Below, in pieces: positions 20,871 to 32,113 of a stretch of DNA of 64,000 nt (position 1 is the stretch's first letter; each line of letters starts with the position of its first letter). The notes beneath the pieces were generated by a model. That model worked only from the letters and a program-made list of their open reading frames with translations, was not told the origin of the DNA and did no database searches. The position numbers and the translations under genes were made by a program. This DNA comes from Pycnopodia helianthoides (Eukaryota; Echinodermata; Asteroidea; Forcipulatida; Asteriidae): positions 4,141,001 through 4,205,000 of the forward strand of contig CM063250.1 in assembly GCA_032158295.1 (NCBI GenBank), written 5' to 3'.

Positions 20871-21164
20871 TTAGGATGCACCCTATATACTCCCATTGAT
20901 TTGAACGGTTTCTGTGGTAAAAGTCACCATGATTCGTTTAATAAATAGGCTGATGGTGGCAAAATGAAGTTAAGAAAATAGAGTGTGCTGAATTAGACTA
21001 GCAGTGAAGTGTTGTGTCGTTATTATGTAATGGTTTAACAATGACCAGTTGGTATCCAATTGGAAAAAAACGGGGTGACCTAATTTAGAAAACGAAAAGT
21101 TATGCCACCGTTAGTTTAATCGCGTTCCCTGTGTTAAACAGTAACGATGATATCCTATTCTAAT

Positions 21165-21535
21165 CAATATGAAAAGGGGGACCAGACTATGATACCCTTG
21201 CAGCCACGGCTCGGTTAGTGTGGGCCTTTCCCCCAATCCTAGACTTGGTAGCCGGTGTCCTAGGGAATGTCCCCGGAGATTCTGTCCCCCATATGGGAAA
21301 TTGACATGGGCTGAAGGAGGTGGATTCAAAAGAGGGCGCTATCAGAAGAAGCTTTTGGGGGACAGAATCTCCGGGGGGGGGGGGGCGGGGGGACGGGGGG
21401 GGGGGAACAATCCTGCCACATCGGCTCTGGCTTGGGCTCTGCCATCAATTAAAGTGCACCGTTTTTTCAACATCAAACAATAACCCGGAGCCAAAGCCTA
21501 AAATAAAATTTTGAAAAAGCCCTGGGCTTGACTAA
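21165..21535. repeat. Composite inverted-repeat region with a long G-tract
   Basis: A perfect 20-bp inverted repeat, CCCCGGAGATTCTGTCCCCC at 21271-21290 and its complement at 21357-21376, is followed by a G-rich tract 21371-21408 interrupted only by single C and A bases. A related stretch without the perfect hairpin lies at 35660-35810 (shared ATTGACATGGGCTGA and GATTCAAAAGAGGGCGCT), also followed by a G-run. Confidence 0.65.
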
Positions 21536-21605
21536 AAAAAGAAAAAACATGTCTGCTCAGCGATAAAAGTCTTACTCAGCATAAGACGAGCCTTCCGATT
21601 ACCAG

Positions 21606-21614
21606 GACCGCCTT
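21606..21614. repeat. 9-bp target-site duplication, left copy (GACCGCCTT)
   Basis: GACCGCCTT stands immediately left of the 212-bp element and again immediately right of it at 21827-21835. An exact direct repeat at both junctions. Confidence 0.9.
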
Positions 21615-21826
21615 TTCGCTCGTCCCCAGCGCCTTGCCTTAAAACCAAAGGCGCTGGGATGGGCAAACGTATCGTTAACGTTAATGCTCAGTCCCATGCT
21701 CAGTCCCATCATGCATCACACTCACACTGCAAGCACTGCATGCATGACGTACTTCCTGAACAAGAATCTGTGCAAGCTGATTAGCCCATCCCAGCGGTCC
21801 TGGATAGGCTGCTGGGGTCGAGCGAA
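21615..21826 (+). mobile_element. 212-bp hairpin-ended non-autonomous DNA transposon, copy 1
   Basis: Exactly 212 bp, beginning TTCGCTCGTCCCCAGCG and ending with the inverted form (CGCTGGGGTCGAGCGAA, with one or two differences). Inside each terminus is a hairpin: CCCAGCGCCTT pairs with AAGGCGCTGGG (11 bp) at the left, and CCCAGCGG with a CCGCTGGG-type arm at the right. A GATGGGC / GCCCATC pair next to the hairpins extends the symmetry. A 12-bp direct repeat ATGCTCAGTCCC lies in the middle. Flanked by a 9-bp duplication. Differs from the copies at 41485 and 57540 at only a few positions. No coding capacity; the 9-bp duplication suggests a Mutator-like or related transposase in trans. Confidence 0.93.
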
Positions 21827-22119
21827 GACCGCCTTAAGACGGTAGAATTTTCCATAATATGAAAATGAAGAGACGATTTACATCCTAACTTGCCAGCCTA
21901 GCAATATAATAAGAAGAAGAACAAACAGAGACAACACCTATGGCTAACCAAACATCTTAGAACTTTGGGAATCGACTTCGAAAGTGTCGACAGAGACGCA
22001 GTTTTCCCCTGTGACACACCATATCCGTCACCCACTCTGTTTAATCTCCGCAGATACACAATTCGGGGGACAAACTTATATCAAAATTAATGGATTAGAA
22101 CTACGATGGCACGGATGCT

Positions 22120-22870
22120 TTTATAAATCGTACCGGTAGTTTTTATAGCTATTAACACCCACAGTCGTTTTTGTAAAGATTTGATTTTGTTTTTGTTTAA
22201 TAAAAGAGATGTTTTTAAAAACATGTTTTTCACAACTGCAGTCTTCGTACTTATAAAATAACAGATGTGTGGGAAACGGTAGGTGGATTACTATTGTTGA
22301 CTTGGTAATAATGATTAGGTTTTTAATTTCGTTAATAGTTATAGTTGTGATTTCGAAGTACGAAAATTGTTGCTCAAAACACTTCAACTTGGTGCACGGC
22401 AATAACTTCATCGTCGCGCCACCAGAGGGCGGTTTCTGGCCTTTAAAGGGAAGCTTTATTGCAAGTTTAAAAAGGTGATTTTCGAAATGACGGCTTCAGC
22501 CTAAGGCGTCGCATTAACAAGGCCAGTATCGACATGTACAGAAAGTCGCACAAGTGCGAACTCTGTCGACAATTTATAGCCAACGTCAATATTCACGTAA
22601 GGAGTAAACATTTAAATCAAGTAATAAAGTAGTGCCCTTTAAAATGTACTGAAAATCAAGTTACTATAGTCAGTTGAGATGAAGAGAACATGAGCTATAA
22701 CTGAAATACAAAACAAATCTACAATAAATGAAAACTAACCGCGAGCTACATATTTGCTATTGTAAATAGTGCGCACGAAAAGTAGTCTGAGCAAAAGCCC
22801 CCAATAAAACTTGTCATGATTACTTCCACAAACATCTGCAGTCACATTTCGTCTACCTAAAAGACAAAAT
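22120..22870. other. Synaptotagmin intron sequence, nothing recognised
   Basis: AT-rich, no exon or element boundary that I can support. Confidence 0.4.
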
Positions 22871-23399
22871 AAATGCGTGTGTCAGTCCTGTCAGCTCTGA
22901 CGAAAAGCTTGCAGGAAAATGTCCGGGATTCATTCAGGTCACGACCCCCCAAAACACAAAACCCTAAGCCCCAGCTTCAGTCAATACGCACAGCGGAGTG
23001 CGGCAGGCCGTCGCTTTTAACTGTCCAATTATGGCTCTCCGTGTTGACTCCCAGCACCGTGTTTTTTCGATCCCGGTGAGGCGGGCTTGAGTACACGTTA
23101 AGTCCCGGAGGAATCGCGAGTAATAACTTCCCCATCCCGACCCCGCTTTCACGTCTTCAAGTCAAGGGTCATTTACCTCTCGTGCACGCATCCCAGATGA
23201 AAGGAGATAAAAGGCGTGTACTGTCCCTTTCAGAATCCAGATTTAGCGAAAGACGGCAAAAAAATAGTGGCGGGAACTCTTAGTGACGTATTCAAAACAA
23301 GGGGCTCGGATTTACGGTATAATAGTGATCAGGGTTCGAATCCCAACATGGACCTGTACAATGGCATGGATTTTTTTAGGCGGCTTGGTCCCTACCTCT

Positions 23400-23535
23400 G
23401 GTATCAATCTAGTCTTGGTGCAAGACGTTGTTGGTCATTATCACGCAACTATCGCGATTTGACAATAGCGGGCGCCTCTATCGGTGGTTTTTACTAACTC
23501 AACAAGAACGTCTTGCACCAAGACTAGTATCAACC
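23400..23535. mobile_element. Short inverted-repeat element
   Basis: GGTATCAATCTAGTCTTGGT continuing through GCAAGACGTT(G)TTG at 23400-23433 is mirrored at 23510-23535 and just before (CAACAAGAACGTCTTGCACC, then AAGACTAGTATCAACC). Arms of about 33 bp with two or three differences, loop of about 75 bp. Confidence 0.7.
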
Positions 23536-24383
23536 CATCTAGGATTTCCCCACCCACACCTAAACCTTGATAATTCATCATCGTCTTCAGTAATAGGCCT
23601 ATCTTGGTAGATTTCCTCTGGCTGAAGTATTTTATAGAGGTCTGACATTTAAGGGAGACAGCGACTACCTTCCCTCGAGGAACCTGGAGATAAGGTTTAA
23701 TAACTGACAAGTCATGATCACCTAATGGACGATTAACCTTTAGTATTATTGACGACGACCCAGAAGCAACGCTCATAATATCATAAATAAGTGTTCTTGG
23801 GGTGATATCATTGTAAGAAAGTCAAGTTCGGCTACATTTAAAGGCAAGCTTATGAGACTGATTTTTTGTTAAACCCATGAGGGAGTAAGGGCGTGTGTGC
23901 CCAGAAAAGCACTGAGTACCCAGTGCATTCCCTGCATCCACGAAGGGCAAAACAAAGTTAGTTTGTTTCTTTTATCCCCCGATGTCAATTTTGTTTAATT
24001 TTCTTTTATTATAATAATACATCCGTTAAATTGGTCTCCTGTGTGAGAAGTGCACTGTCCTCCCAAATGCAAGAGATATGCACAGGAGTTACATAAAATG
24101 CTGAGCAACCTTCCTCATTAGTGATGAAAAAACACCCCAAAATTAGATAGTTTCCAACGAAGCATGTTTCGTATCAATATTTATACGAGGGGCATGCCGT
24201 TGCTATTAATTTCGTGTTATGCGCATGAACCTTCTGCCTTGCCCCCCGAACAAGGTTATAAAAATGACCAGCGGTCAGTGACTCCTTTGATATAGATGGC
24301 CAATCACCGCAGAGTTCTGCATATACGGTACCTTGTAAAACGTGTGATTCTATGAGCGCTATAAGTTGCAGAAATGAAGCCCT

Positions 24384-24576
24384 GGGCCCAATTTCATAAA
24401 GCTGTTACTAAGCAGAAAATACTGCTTGACACATTTCTTTGTTAAGCAAAAACTGAGTGGGCACCAGTCAGAATAATGCAAGCTGAATGAAACGTTGGCT
24501 GGTAATCTGTTTCTGCTGAGCAAGACTTGTCTGTGCTTTGCAAGTTTGTGCTTACAGGCTTTATGAAACTGGGTCC
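24384..24576. mobile_element. MITE, family G (GGGCCCAATTTCATAAAGCTG), copy 1
   Basis: Left end GGGCCCAATTTCATAAAGCT, right end a diverged inverted complement (GGCTTTATGAAACTGGGTCC). The interior is rich in GCTAAGCA/TGCTTAGC-like words. Related copies are at 52166 and 63640. The CCTGG flanking both ends may be part of the element or the target. Confidence 0.75.
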
Positions 24577-24578
24577 TG

Positions 24579-24923
24579 GGGCCTTTCTCAAACCTTGGCT
24601 AATAGTCTAGGCTCCAAGACCATGGTGTTTGCGCGTACAGCGCCCTCTATGTTTACGTGTACAGTGTACATAAATCCGAACGTTGGTACTGGTTGTGTGT
24701 GTGTATGCGCAAACACTATGGTCTTGGAACCAAGACTAACCTCTGCTTGGTTTGGCTTGGGCTTGGGCTTGGGCTTGGGCTTGGGCTCCGGCTCCAGGCT
24801 GTCTGATGTTTAAACCACCGCGTGCAAAAATACACGATGCTCCAAAAGTTTAAATCGAAGCCCAAGCCGGAAACGAAGCCCAAGCCGGAAACGAAGCCCA
24901 AGCCGAGGTTAGGGAAAAGGCCC
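24579..24923. mobile_element. Nested inverted-repeat element with simple GCTTGG arrays
   Basis: The outer arms (GGCCTTTCTCAAACCTTGGCT on the left, AGCCGAGGTTAGGGAAAAGG on the right) are imperfect inverted complements. Inside is a second inverted pair, CCAAGACCATGGTGTTTGCGC against GCGCAAACACTATGGTCTTGG (24617-24637 and 24707-24727). The right half has five GGGCTT units and three 18-bp units of GAAGCCCAAGCCGGAAAC, inverted with respect to each other. It abuts the family G copy at 24576. Confidence 0.65.
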
Positions 24924-25311
24924 TGGTCTCATCATATTACTGTTGATCGTCGGGGCACAACATTCATAAAGCCACTAAGCAAAAAGCTTTCTTTTTTGAT
25001 AATTTTAAAATTACAATAGTTGATTCTTCTCTTAAAAACAGTGTTAAAAATACTGCTCCTAAGTCAATAACAGTCTAGTCATTTCCTCACAAGACAAATA
25101 CAAATTTAGTCCCCTATTGTAATTATCTCGTGCCAAAGATGATCCCAAATAATCTTTATAACGGTTTTTCTTCATTATTTGAAGATACTGTCTACTTTTC
25201 GGAAAATTCTCAAAGTCGTAAAGGAACCAAACATTAAATAACGGTCTATCCTTCAAAACAGACATATTTCTTTTATGTTGAAAAGGAATTCACTTCATCT
25301 GAATTTTCGAG

Positions 25312-25700
25312 TTAAAGGGAAGTTATACGATTGGTAATCACTCTAAAAAAAATTATGGCAATACAAACTTACTTGGTTAGAAGTAGAGCAGCTTTCGATA
25401 GTATAAAGCATTTTGAGAAATATTTATATTCAAAATAATGTGGATATGGAAAAAGATTTGTATCCCCCAAAAATTGAATCTGAGAAACGTCAGAAACGTT
25501 TCTCAGATTGTGTATTCCTATTAGGGACTATTTTTTATACGTGGACATATTCGCTGCGGATTTTGCGATATTTCAAAAACGCGACCCCCTTCTTTTGAAA
25601 TGAAATTTTCACAGGTTAGTTTGATTGTATACATCTACATTTATGTAAGATTAAAACAAACCGAACGGTCCCTAAAACCAAAGGTATACTTTGCCTTTAA
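25312..25700. mobile_element. MITE, family C-like, diverged
   Basis: Starts TTAAAGGGAAGTTATACGAT and ends ATACTTTGCCTTTAA. The interior matches the 49243 copy (AACTTACTTGGTTAGAAGTA, TGAATCTGAGAAACGT, GATTGTGTATTCC). A central hairpin GAGAAACGTcaGAAACGTTTCTC is present. It ends 33 bp from the donor side of the synaptotagmin exon at 25734. Confidence 0.8.
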
Positions 25701-25733
25701 GGGATAAAACCTGTTCTGTGGTGGCTGACTCAC

Positions 25734-26602
25734 CTGAGTTGAGCATTTGACGACATCTTCCTCAAAGCGTTCCCCTTTAACAAGATCTCTGTCATTTCCC
25801 AACAAGTTCGTTATCATGACCTCTCCTATGAGGTCATGCCTCGAGAAACGATCGAAATCATACACCGTGAATTTCAGCGTCTTCTCGGGGAGTTCGTTGT
25901 ACGGCACGGTGAACGTGAATTTCTCATCGAAATCCGGATCGCAGTTCTTTCGGTGGACTTTAGTTTGGTATTTTTTCTTCCGGTCTGCCGGGAATAAGTG
26001 AATTTTGACGTAAGGATCGGAAGTTCCGGAAAAGTCTTTCGCGGGTAGACCGGTGGCTCGATCGATGTGGACGTTGAGGGACTCCGTAGGGTGGTCGTAC
26101 TGAAGTGAGAAATAGAGTTTACCGCATCTGTCTGAGTCCTTGCCGCGGTCTTGGGAGCTGTCCCGGTACAGCTCGGGTCTAAGGGCGCCGAGTTTAGGCT
26201 GTTCTTTTCGGTGGACATTCTTGACGGAGAACTCGACGTTGGCGAGGTTGAGTTGTAACGAAAGCTGCCGTTGCCTCTTGAACGCCTCCTGGCGAACCCT
26301 CTGCGGTAGTAAAGGAACCGTGGCCTGGCGCGGCAACAGTTTAACCGGGGACGTGTTGGGGCTGTCCGGTGCCGCAGGGCTCCCCGCTCCGTCTTTCACT
26401 CCGTGGCTCATTCCGATCTCGTTCTCAGAGTCCGAGTCGGCTTCGTAGCAGACTTTCCGCTGGATCGTGTACGTCTCCGTCTGCGCAACTCGGTTCTTGA
26501 ACCTCCGTGCGCAGACCACGGCGATGAAGGCGATGACTAGTATGAGAGAAGTCAGTGACACTGGAATGGCGATCGTCTCCAATGGGATTCCGCTACTGCC
26601 TC
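25734..26602 (-). CDS. Synaptotagmin, membrane anchor, linker and C2A exon
   Basis: Minus-strand exon of 869 bp: acceptor TTCCCTACAG above 26602, donor GTGAGT below 25734. After two bases of a split codon it encodes 289 residues. Residues about 8-30 (LETIAIPVSLTSLILVIAF.. ) form one transmembrane helix, followed by a Cys-Arg-Arg stop-transfer/palmitoylation-type stretch. Residues 31-158 are a charged, Ser/Pro-rich linker. Residues 159-286 are a C2A domain. All five Ca2+-ligand aspartates are present (LPAKDFSGTSD, YDFDRFSRHD). 'DFDRFSRHDLIGEV' is characteristic of the Syt3/5/6/9/10 group. The protein is a vesicle or plasma-membrane Ca2+ sensor for SNARE-dependent fusion. The short luminal N-terminus and start codon lie in an upstream exon that I could not find between 26.6 and 50 kb. 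The exact paralogue is uncertain. Confidence 0.95.
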
Positions 26603-26956
26603 CTGTAGGGAAGAAACACACAAATTAGTTCCACCTCAAGTTCATTATTTACCTCCGACCTTTCCTCAAAAACTGCCGATGGGTCTGTCATCCCATAAAG
26701 ACCGAGAGAATAAAGTGAGGCTGGTAAAGATTTAACAACGTGTGGGAGGATACCCAGTGGGTCGAGAAACCCACGTAATCAGGTAAAGGCTGAAAGCCCA
26801 AGTCGGAGGAAAGCTACTCCGTGAGGTGTTCCTAGTGGAAATTCAGACCCACGGCTGCCCCGCAGAGACGGACAGCTCGAGAGAACCTGCACCTTTAGCT
26901 ACTTCTCAACAACTTTCTCTAAAGATCAAGGCTTTCAGAAACATTGGCGTTACCGT

Positions 26957-26975
26957 GGGTGGGGGGGGGGGGGGA
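26957..26975. repeat. G-run
   Basis: Near-uninterrupted guanine tract (GGGTGGGGGGGGGGGGGG). Similar tracts lie at 9279, 21371, 35331 and 35797, the last ones associated with dispersed repeats. Confidence 0.9.
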
Positions 26976-26999
26976 GGAGAGAACCCCCCATTCAGAACT

Positions 27000-27700
27000 T
27001 GCTCACCTCATGTGGTGAGCTGTAAGCGCAGAATTCTGCGGTAGTCAGAGCCATGAAAATGGGTTCTTTTCATATTGCCATTTGCCCCAAAAGAACTTTG
27101 TTACAGGGCATATTTTCTCATGATGAGCTCAAAACTTTTGCTTAACACAGATCAAAATATTCCTTAGTATAAGGTTTCCAGCCAAAATGACATGGCATAC
27201 GCGTGTTGTGATTGGCACATCGCTTCTAATTTTGCTTATTTTTTGTTACCAAATCAGTTTGCTACGGTCAGGTCTCCCCGGTGACAATTCGCAACTAATA
27301 GCTGGAACTGTGCCCATTATTGCTAGTGAGATGCACGTTTTATAATTAGCCACTATACCGAAAGGGTCAGTCCATACCCACCCACTCATTTTGCAATCTC
27401 GAGGAAAAGGGCCCCAGTGGAAAAGAGGTCGAGTGCTAGCAATGATATTATCTTACAATACAAAGACTAGACAGTGTTGGGAGCAAGCCGATCTATCGAA
27501 TCGACCATACCCTTAGGGCAAAAAAGAGTCTCTCACGTTTTTTAAGGAACGAAAGGAGGAAAACCGTCTCCGAAATAGTTTCTGAATTTTAAATTCAAGC
27601 GTTTTTCTTGGTGTCAACTCTTTCTTTTTTTTGGACGCTCTTGATTTGACCTACTTATTTATGCACAATCACTGAAGGACAGTTAATATTTCACGAGATG
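27000..27700. other. Upstream flank or first intron of synaptotagmin, nothing recognised
   Basis: No exon with synaptotagmin N-terminal character was found. Given the missing 5' exon, this could be intron or promoter sequence; nothing decides it. Confidence 0.35.
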
Positions 27701-27704
27701 TGCA

Positions 27705-27930
27705 CGTTTGAAAGGGGGTCGGTCACATTGCTTCGGATTGGGCGCTTTGGGCTATAAAAAAAGAGAGTTTGTTATTAAATAAATATGGTTGGAAAGATAT
27801 TTTAAAAGTAGAGTATAATGATCCACACAATAATATCCCTCGAAATTGTGTTGTTTTCCATTCACTTCGTGAAGTAACACGGCCCGCCATTTTGTAGAAC
27901 CACAATGTTCGACTCAAATGTTTTCTGAAA
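27705..27930 (-). mobile_element. Dispersed repeat, family D, copy 1 (minus orientation)
   Basis: The reverse complement matches 53820-54080 through CCATTTTGT, TTCTACAAAAT, GTGAGTTCACGAA/CACTTCGTGAAGT, CACACAA, TATTCTACTTT, and GCCCAAAGCGCCCAATC. The copy at 53820 begins TTAAAGGGACATTTTG, so this is another TTAAAGG-type element; here the ends are eroded. Confidence 0.7.
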
Positions 27931-29950
27931 GACAGAATCCGTTTTACCTTTGGCCACTATTGAGCCCGTACATGACGTGGAATGCACCATCGCACAATAC
28001 GGGTCTGCTTTTTTCTGCCATTTTGGGATTCAATTCATCTTTGTACATTTTGACTCCCATAATGGCGGCTAGAATAGGTGCGTGTGAATGCGCTATATGC
28101 GTCGTGAAAGGAGTCAATACACTTTTGTGGATACATGTTTGCATCTCAAAAAAATAACACTAATGAATCGGAAAACGACAAAAGTTAAAAACGAGAATTT
28201 TTATCTGGTTCACACAGCAAATACATATAACACCCTTGTTCATCCACATTGTTATTCGCCAATTCACATCAACATTATCAAATCGAGGCTTGGAGGTCAA
28301 ACATTAGACTGGTTCCAATGTAGATGACGAACAGTAGTACTCAAGACGCATAACAGGGAATGAAATGAAGATGGCCGCCGCAATTATCGATAAAAGAAAG
28401 TACTGTCATACATCTGCCTTGTTATCCCAAGTGATTATAAGTTTGCCGTCAAGACACGCATCCTTTGTTACCACAATGAATGATAAAAATATCAATAACA
28501 ATTTTGATCAATATCACTTTCAGGGAAGCACTCTTGGTTTCTTCTCTCATGGTAGGATGAGATTTCATGAGGTGATAAACAAAACGAAAATCTCGTGTCT
28601 CGGGAAGATCGCTTTACCCGCTTCTGTGAAGTTGAATAACCGATTTGATGTGAAAACGAGAGAGTGATTGGGAATAATTAGTCTTTTCTCCCGTTTCCGT
28701 TTTTTGTGTGTCCTTCTTTCTTACTCTTCTACTTCTCTCTTTCTGAAGAACCCGGAAAGGAAGTCAACGAACGAAGGTACAGTTACTGAAAGTCTCCACA
28801 CAAGTTTTTGCATTAGTATCCGATTTTTCTTTTAGAATAGATGGAGGGGGGATTTGCAGAGCTGGGATTATGCAGGATCGGTTTCACAGGGATTCCTAGA
28901 GGAATTGCTTTCGTGCTCTTTAGGTTATTGAGAGCGTGCGAAATAATTCCTTATTCCAGGCCCGGGGAGAAATCAAGGAAGTACTGTAAAAAAAGTTGTT
29001 ATATGCTGATGAGTGTCGCGGGTAACAACGCGTTGGAATCGACAGGTTTGCACAGGGGAATAACAATGGAAAGAATATGCAAAATGCATAATTTTTCTTT
29101 AAAGGGTGGGTAAAGATGAAAATGGCACAACGGTTAGACGATGTGGGCTGGTTTCAACATGAGTGGCTGCAAGAACCTCACAATATTCTATACGACTTAG
29201 TATTAGCATTCACCCCCTCATTTTGGACCATTTCCAAAAAATGAAACAAGTAAGAAGAAAAACCCCACGTCAGAACAAAGGCAACAAGAACAACATAAAC
29301 ACACAAGAAGAGGAGGAGAAATAAGAAGAGCATGAAGAACAAAGGCAAAAAACAGACAAACAGCACTAAAAACAGAAACATGATAATTTAAAGTAAACCA
29401 ATCAGATGTCTGTTGTTACAACCATTGCCTCGTTGCCAGCAAATTGTTTTCTAGACTAATGATGTGACAATTTAAAATGTTGATCACCCCTATACAAAAT
29501 GCCTCCAGCACTTCACACTAATTCTCTTAACAATGAGAACCCAGAAATGCCAGCCGTGTTTTTTTTTTGTTTTTTTTAAGAAAAAGCTTGTTAAATTTCC
29601 AGACATGAAACGACTGAAATGGGAGTAGGGTGTTTGTTTGGCTTTTGTGTAAACTGGAAAAATTGTTTTCATTCAAATTGTCATAAAACCAGCACTCGCA
29701 TGAAAGGTATAAGATTACATCGTCGCACAGCCCGAGTCTTCAGAGGCTTCTTAAAAGTTCCCAAGGAAGACGAGAAGCGGATGCCCTGCGTGGAAGCTCA
29801 TTCCAGACTGAATCGAGGTGCTTGTGCCTTGAATGCAAGATCACCGGCTAGTGTGCTGTATGTTCTGAGCACACGGAGAAGGGGGTAATGTCTAAACTTG
29901 TCCGTGAGGTCAACGATCAGGATACAATTTCATAAAAGCTAAGCACAGAC
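27931..29950. other. Non-coding stretch upstream of synaptotagmin
   Basis: No exon with family resemblance. It has two copies of an ATGGCGGC-type word (near 28063 and, as AAGATGGCCGCCGC, near 28371), which resemble YY1 sites. These could belong to a promoter or simply to decayed repeats. Confidence 0.35.
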
Positions 29951-29956
29951 AATTAA

Positions 29957-30028
29957 AGCTTGCTGATCAGAAGTAGGTTTTACAAGAAGCAAAAAGCTTG
30001 CTGATCAGAAGTAGGTTTTACAAGAAGC
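29957..30028. repeat. Two-copy direct repeat, about 36 bp, within a family G relic
   Basis: AAAGCTTGCTGATCAGAAGT followed by AGGTTTTACAAGAAGC occurs twice in a row. Immediately upstream, CAATTTCATAAAAGCTAAGC is the family G terminal sequence, so the duplication arose inside a G-type element. Confidence 0.85.
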
Positions 30029-30059
30029 AGACATTTTGAAACTAACAACAGTGCTTATC

Positions 30060-31750
30060 TTGATGCATGGAGGGTATTGCTGCAGGTGATCAAAACTTTA
30101 CGTCATTACCAATTAGTTTTATTCAAAAACAGCAAATATTACTTGTAGTGACAGTTTTCCATTGTTAGCAGTATTTTTGTCTCATCTTGAATGAGAAAAG
30201 GTAAAGCGTTAGTTTACAAAGCACTAGCAACGTTGTACCCCGTCTTGATTCATAGATGGCATCATTGCTGTCCAGATAGCGAATAGAAGCATGAAAGTAT
30301 ATAGCGGCAGTGTACCAAGCACTATCAATGCTGTGCCTTATATTGATTCACGGTGAGCAAGCAAACCAGCAACAACAGCTTAGCTACCATGACAACACAT
30401 TTTAAAGCATATACACAAGATTGGTTTAAAGCACGTGCACGCCTCTTCCTTTTGACATTTCAAAAGCAAGCCATCTTGAAAATCACCAGGGATGTACCGA
30501 ATGCAAACATCTTCCTCAATATTTGAGGTTCATGATATTTGCCACAGGGCTTACTCACGGTTCAAGGCACAAGATTTTCACGCCATAGCAATATCTTGTC
30601 AGAGATGTGCATAACAATTAAATGAATTTTGACGCGTAGGTGGGAAACAAATGCTGAATGCAAGTACATTTCAAGAATAAATAAGTAAATCCATCCACAC
30701 AACACTTCCCCTAATATAACATGTGTTAGATTTATGATCCCCTGTAGTACTAACTGTAGTTTATGACAATCGCTTGTATGAAGGTCACTGATAGCCTCAT
30801 CCCATCTTCTTATTTGACATTCCAGTTGACACATCGCCAGGGATTATGTAGAGCTGAAAGGGCGTGGTGTAAATGAGTTGTTTTGGGTTCGATCTAGTTT
30901 ACAACCTAACTATCGCTGCTAAAGAATGGATTGAACAATTCAAACTATTATTAGCAGTGCGCCCTCTGCCGTCAATATTCTTCTATCGAGAGCGTCGATG
31001 AGCGAAGTGATAACATTAATGAACATCATTATAGTAACGTCCAGTACGTCCTGAAACAAGACTCGTGAAAAAAGGGAATATCAATAGAAACATGACAACA
31101 ATTATCACTGGTTCCATTTCGAGCCCCACTGATTCGTATTATGACTGTTGACATTGGAGACCCATTGGCTGTTACGAGGCACGTCGTGTATGACGTAGCC
31201 TTTAACCCTAGTTTACGATGCCCATCGCGGATTCCCAATTGGCATTCCAAGTTCGTCAGGAACTTACAAGTGTTGATGCGGACGTTGTAGTCTTCATGCA
31301 AAAGTATTGCAGCAATGGTAAAGTCTACCCCAAAATGTCTTGACCAAAGTTAAAAGTATTGCCCAGTTGTAATAGTATGGTCACAGGCACCGTTCACCAC
31401 GGTCAGCAATGTCGTGACGTCATCATAGCTCCAGGTATTTCTTCTAACTACAGCACAGACAACGAGTACAAGTAAAAACTTAGGTTCGCGTCATGGAAAG
31501 ATGGCGTCTTTTCAATGACGACTACAATCAGCATATCACTGTTCCTTTAGACGTAAGATTGATTCCAGATTATGCTACTGTATTTTTTAGTTGATTCATA
31601 CTCTAAATGAATGCACAGTATGGAATTAAATTGTGTTGATATCACAAGATGGCCGCCATGTATTTGCAAATCAACTTGGTACAAAAACAGTGTTGTAGAA
31701 TAAGATGTATCACTGCAAATGGGTTTTGAGGCATTGCATGGTGAGGTATC
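30060..31750. other. Non-coding stretch, nothing firmly recognised
   Basis: No exon identified. AAGATGGCGTC occurs near 31498 and AAGATGGCCGCCATG near 31650. Confidence 0.35.
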
Positions 31751-31754
31751 AGTA

Positions 31755-32113
31755 TATATTCGGTTTGCGGTAACACCATGTGTAAAAATATCTACTTGCA
31801 GTCTCCTGACGATGACTAGAGCAAGCTAGTCGAAACGTTGAGACCAAAAGAACTCACTCCGCGGCAGTGCAGTTAATTACGAGAAGTCCTCCCGATCCAC
31901 AAGCTAAAGTAGTAGTCCAGGCCGATTTCCTACCTCCCGCCCAGGTAGTAGTTAATAAGCAGGACAGTTCTTTTCAGAACTGAGAAGTCTCCCGAATTCC
32001 GAAAAAAACCTACTCCGCGGTAGTAGAATAAATAGCAAGACAAGTTCTCTAAAGAACAAATCTACACAGCAAGTAGATATTTTTACACATGGTGTTACCG
32101 CAAACCGAATATA
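31755..32113. mobile_element. Palindromic element with 44-bp perfect terminal inverted repeats
   Basis: Positions 31755-31798 (starting TATATTCGGTTTGCGGTAAC) and 32070-32113 are exact inverted complements over 44 bp. The interior has CTGACGATGACTAG...CTAGTCGAAACGTT, i.e. a CTGANGA / GAAA pair around a 6-bp stem, and two internal repeats of an ACTCCGCGG(C/T)AGT...AGAAGT(C)-type unit. Directly downstream, GATCGAAACGTCAGGCC (32153-32169) is a second GAAAC-type motif. Such sequence flavour is known to me from Penelope-like retroelement ends; that affiliation is inference. No reverse transcriptase or endonuclease frame is present. Confidence 0.7.
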
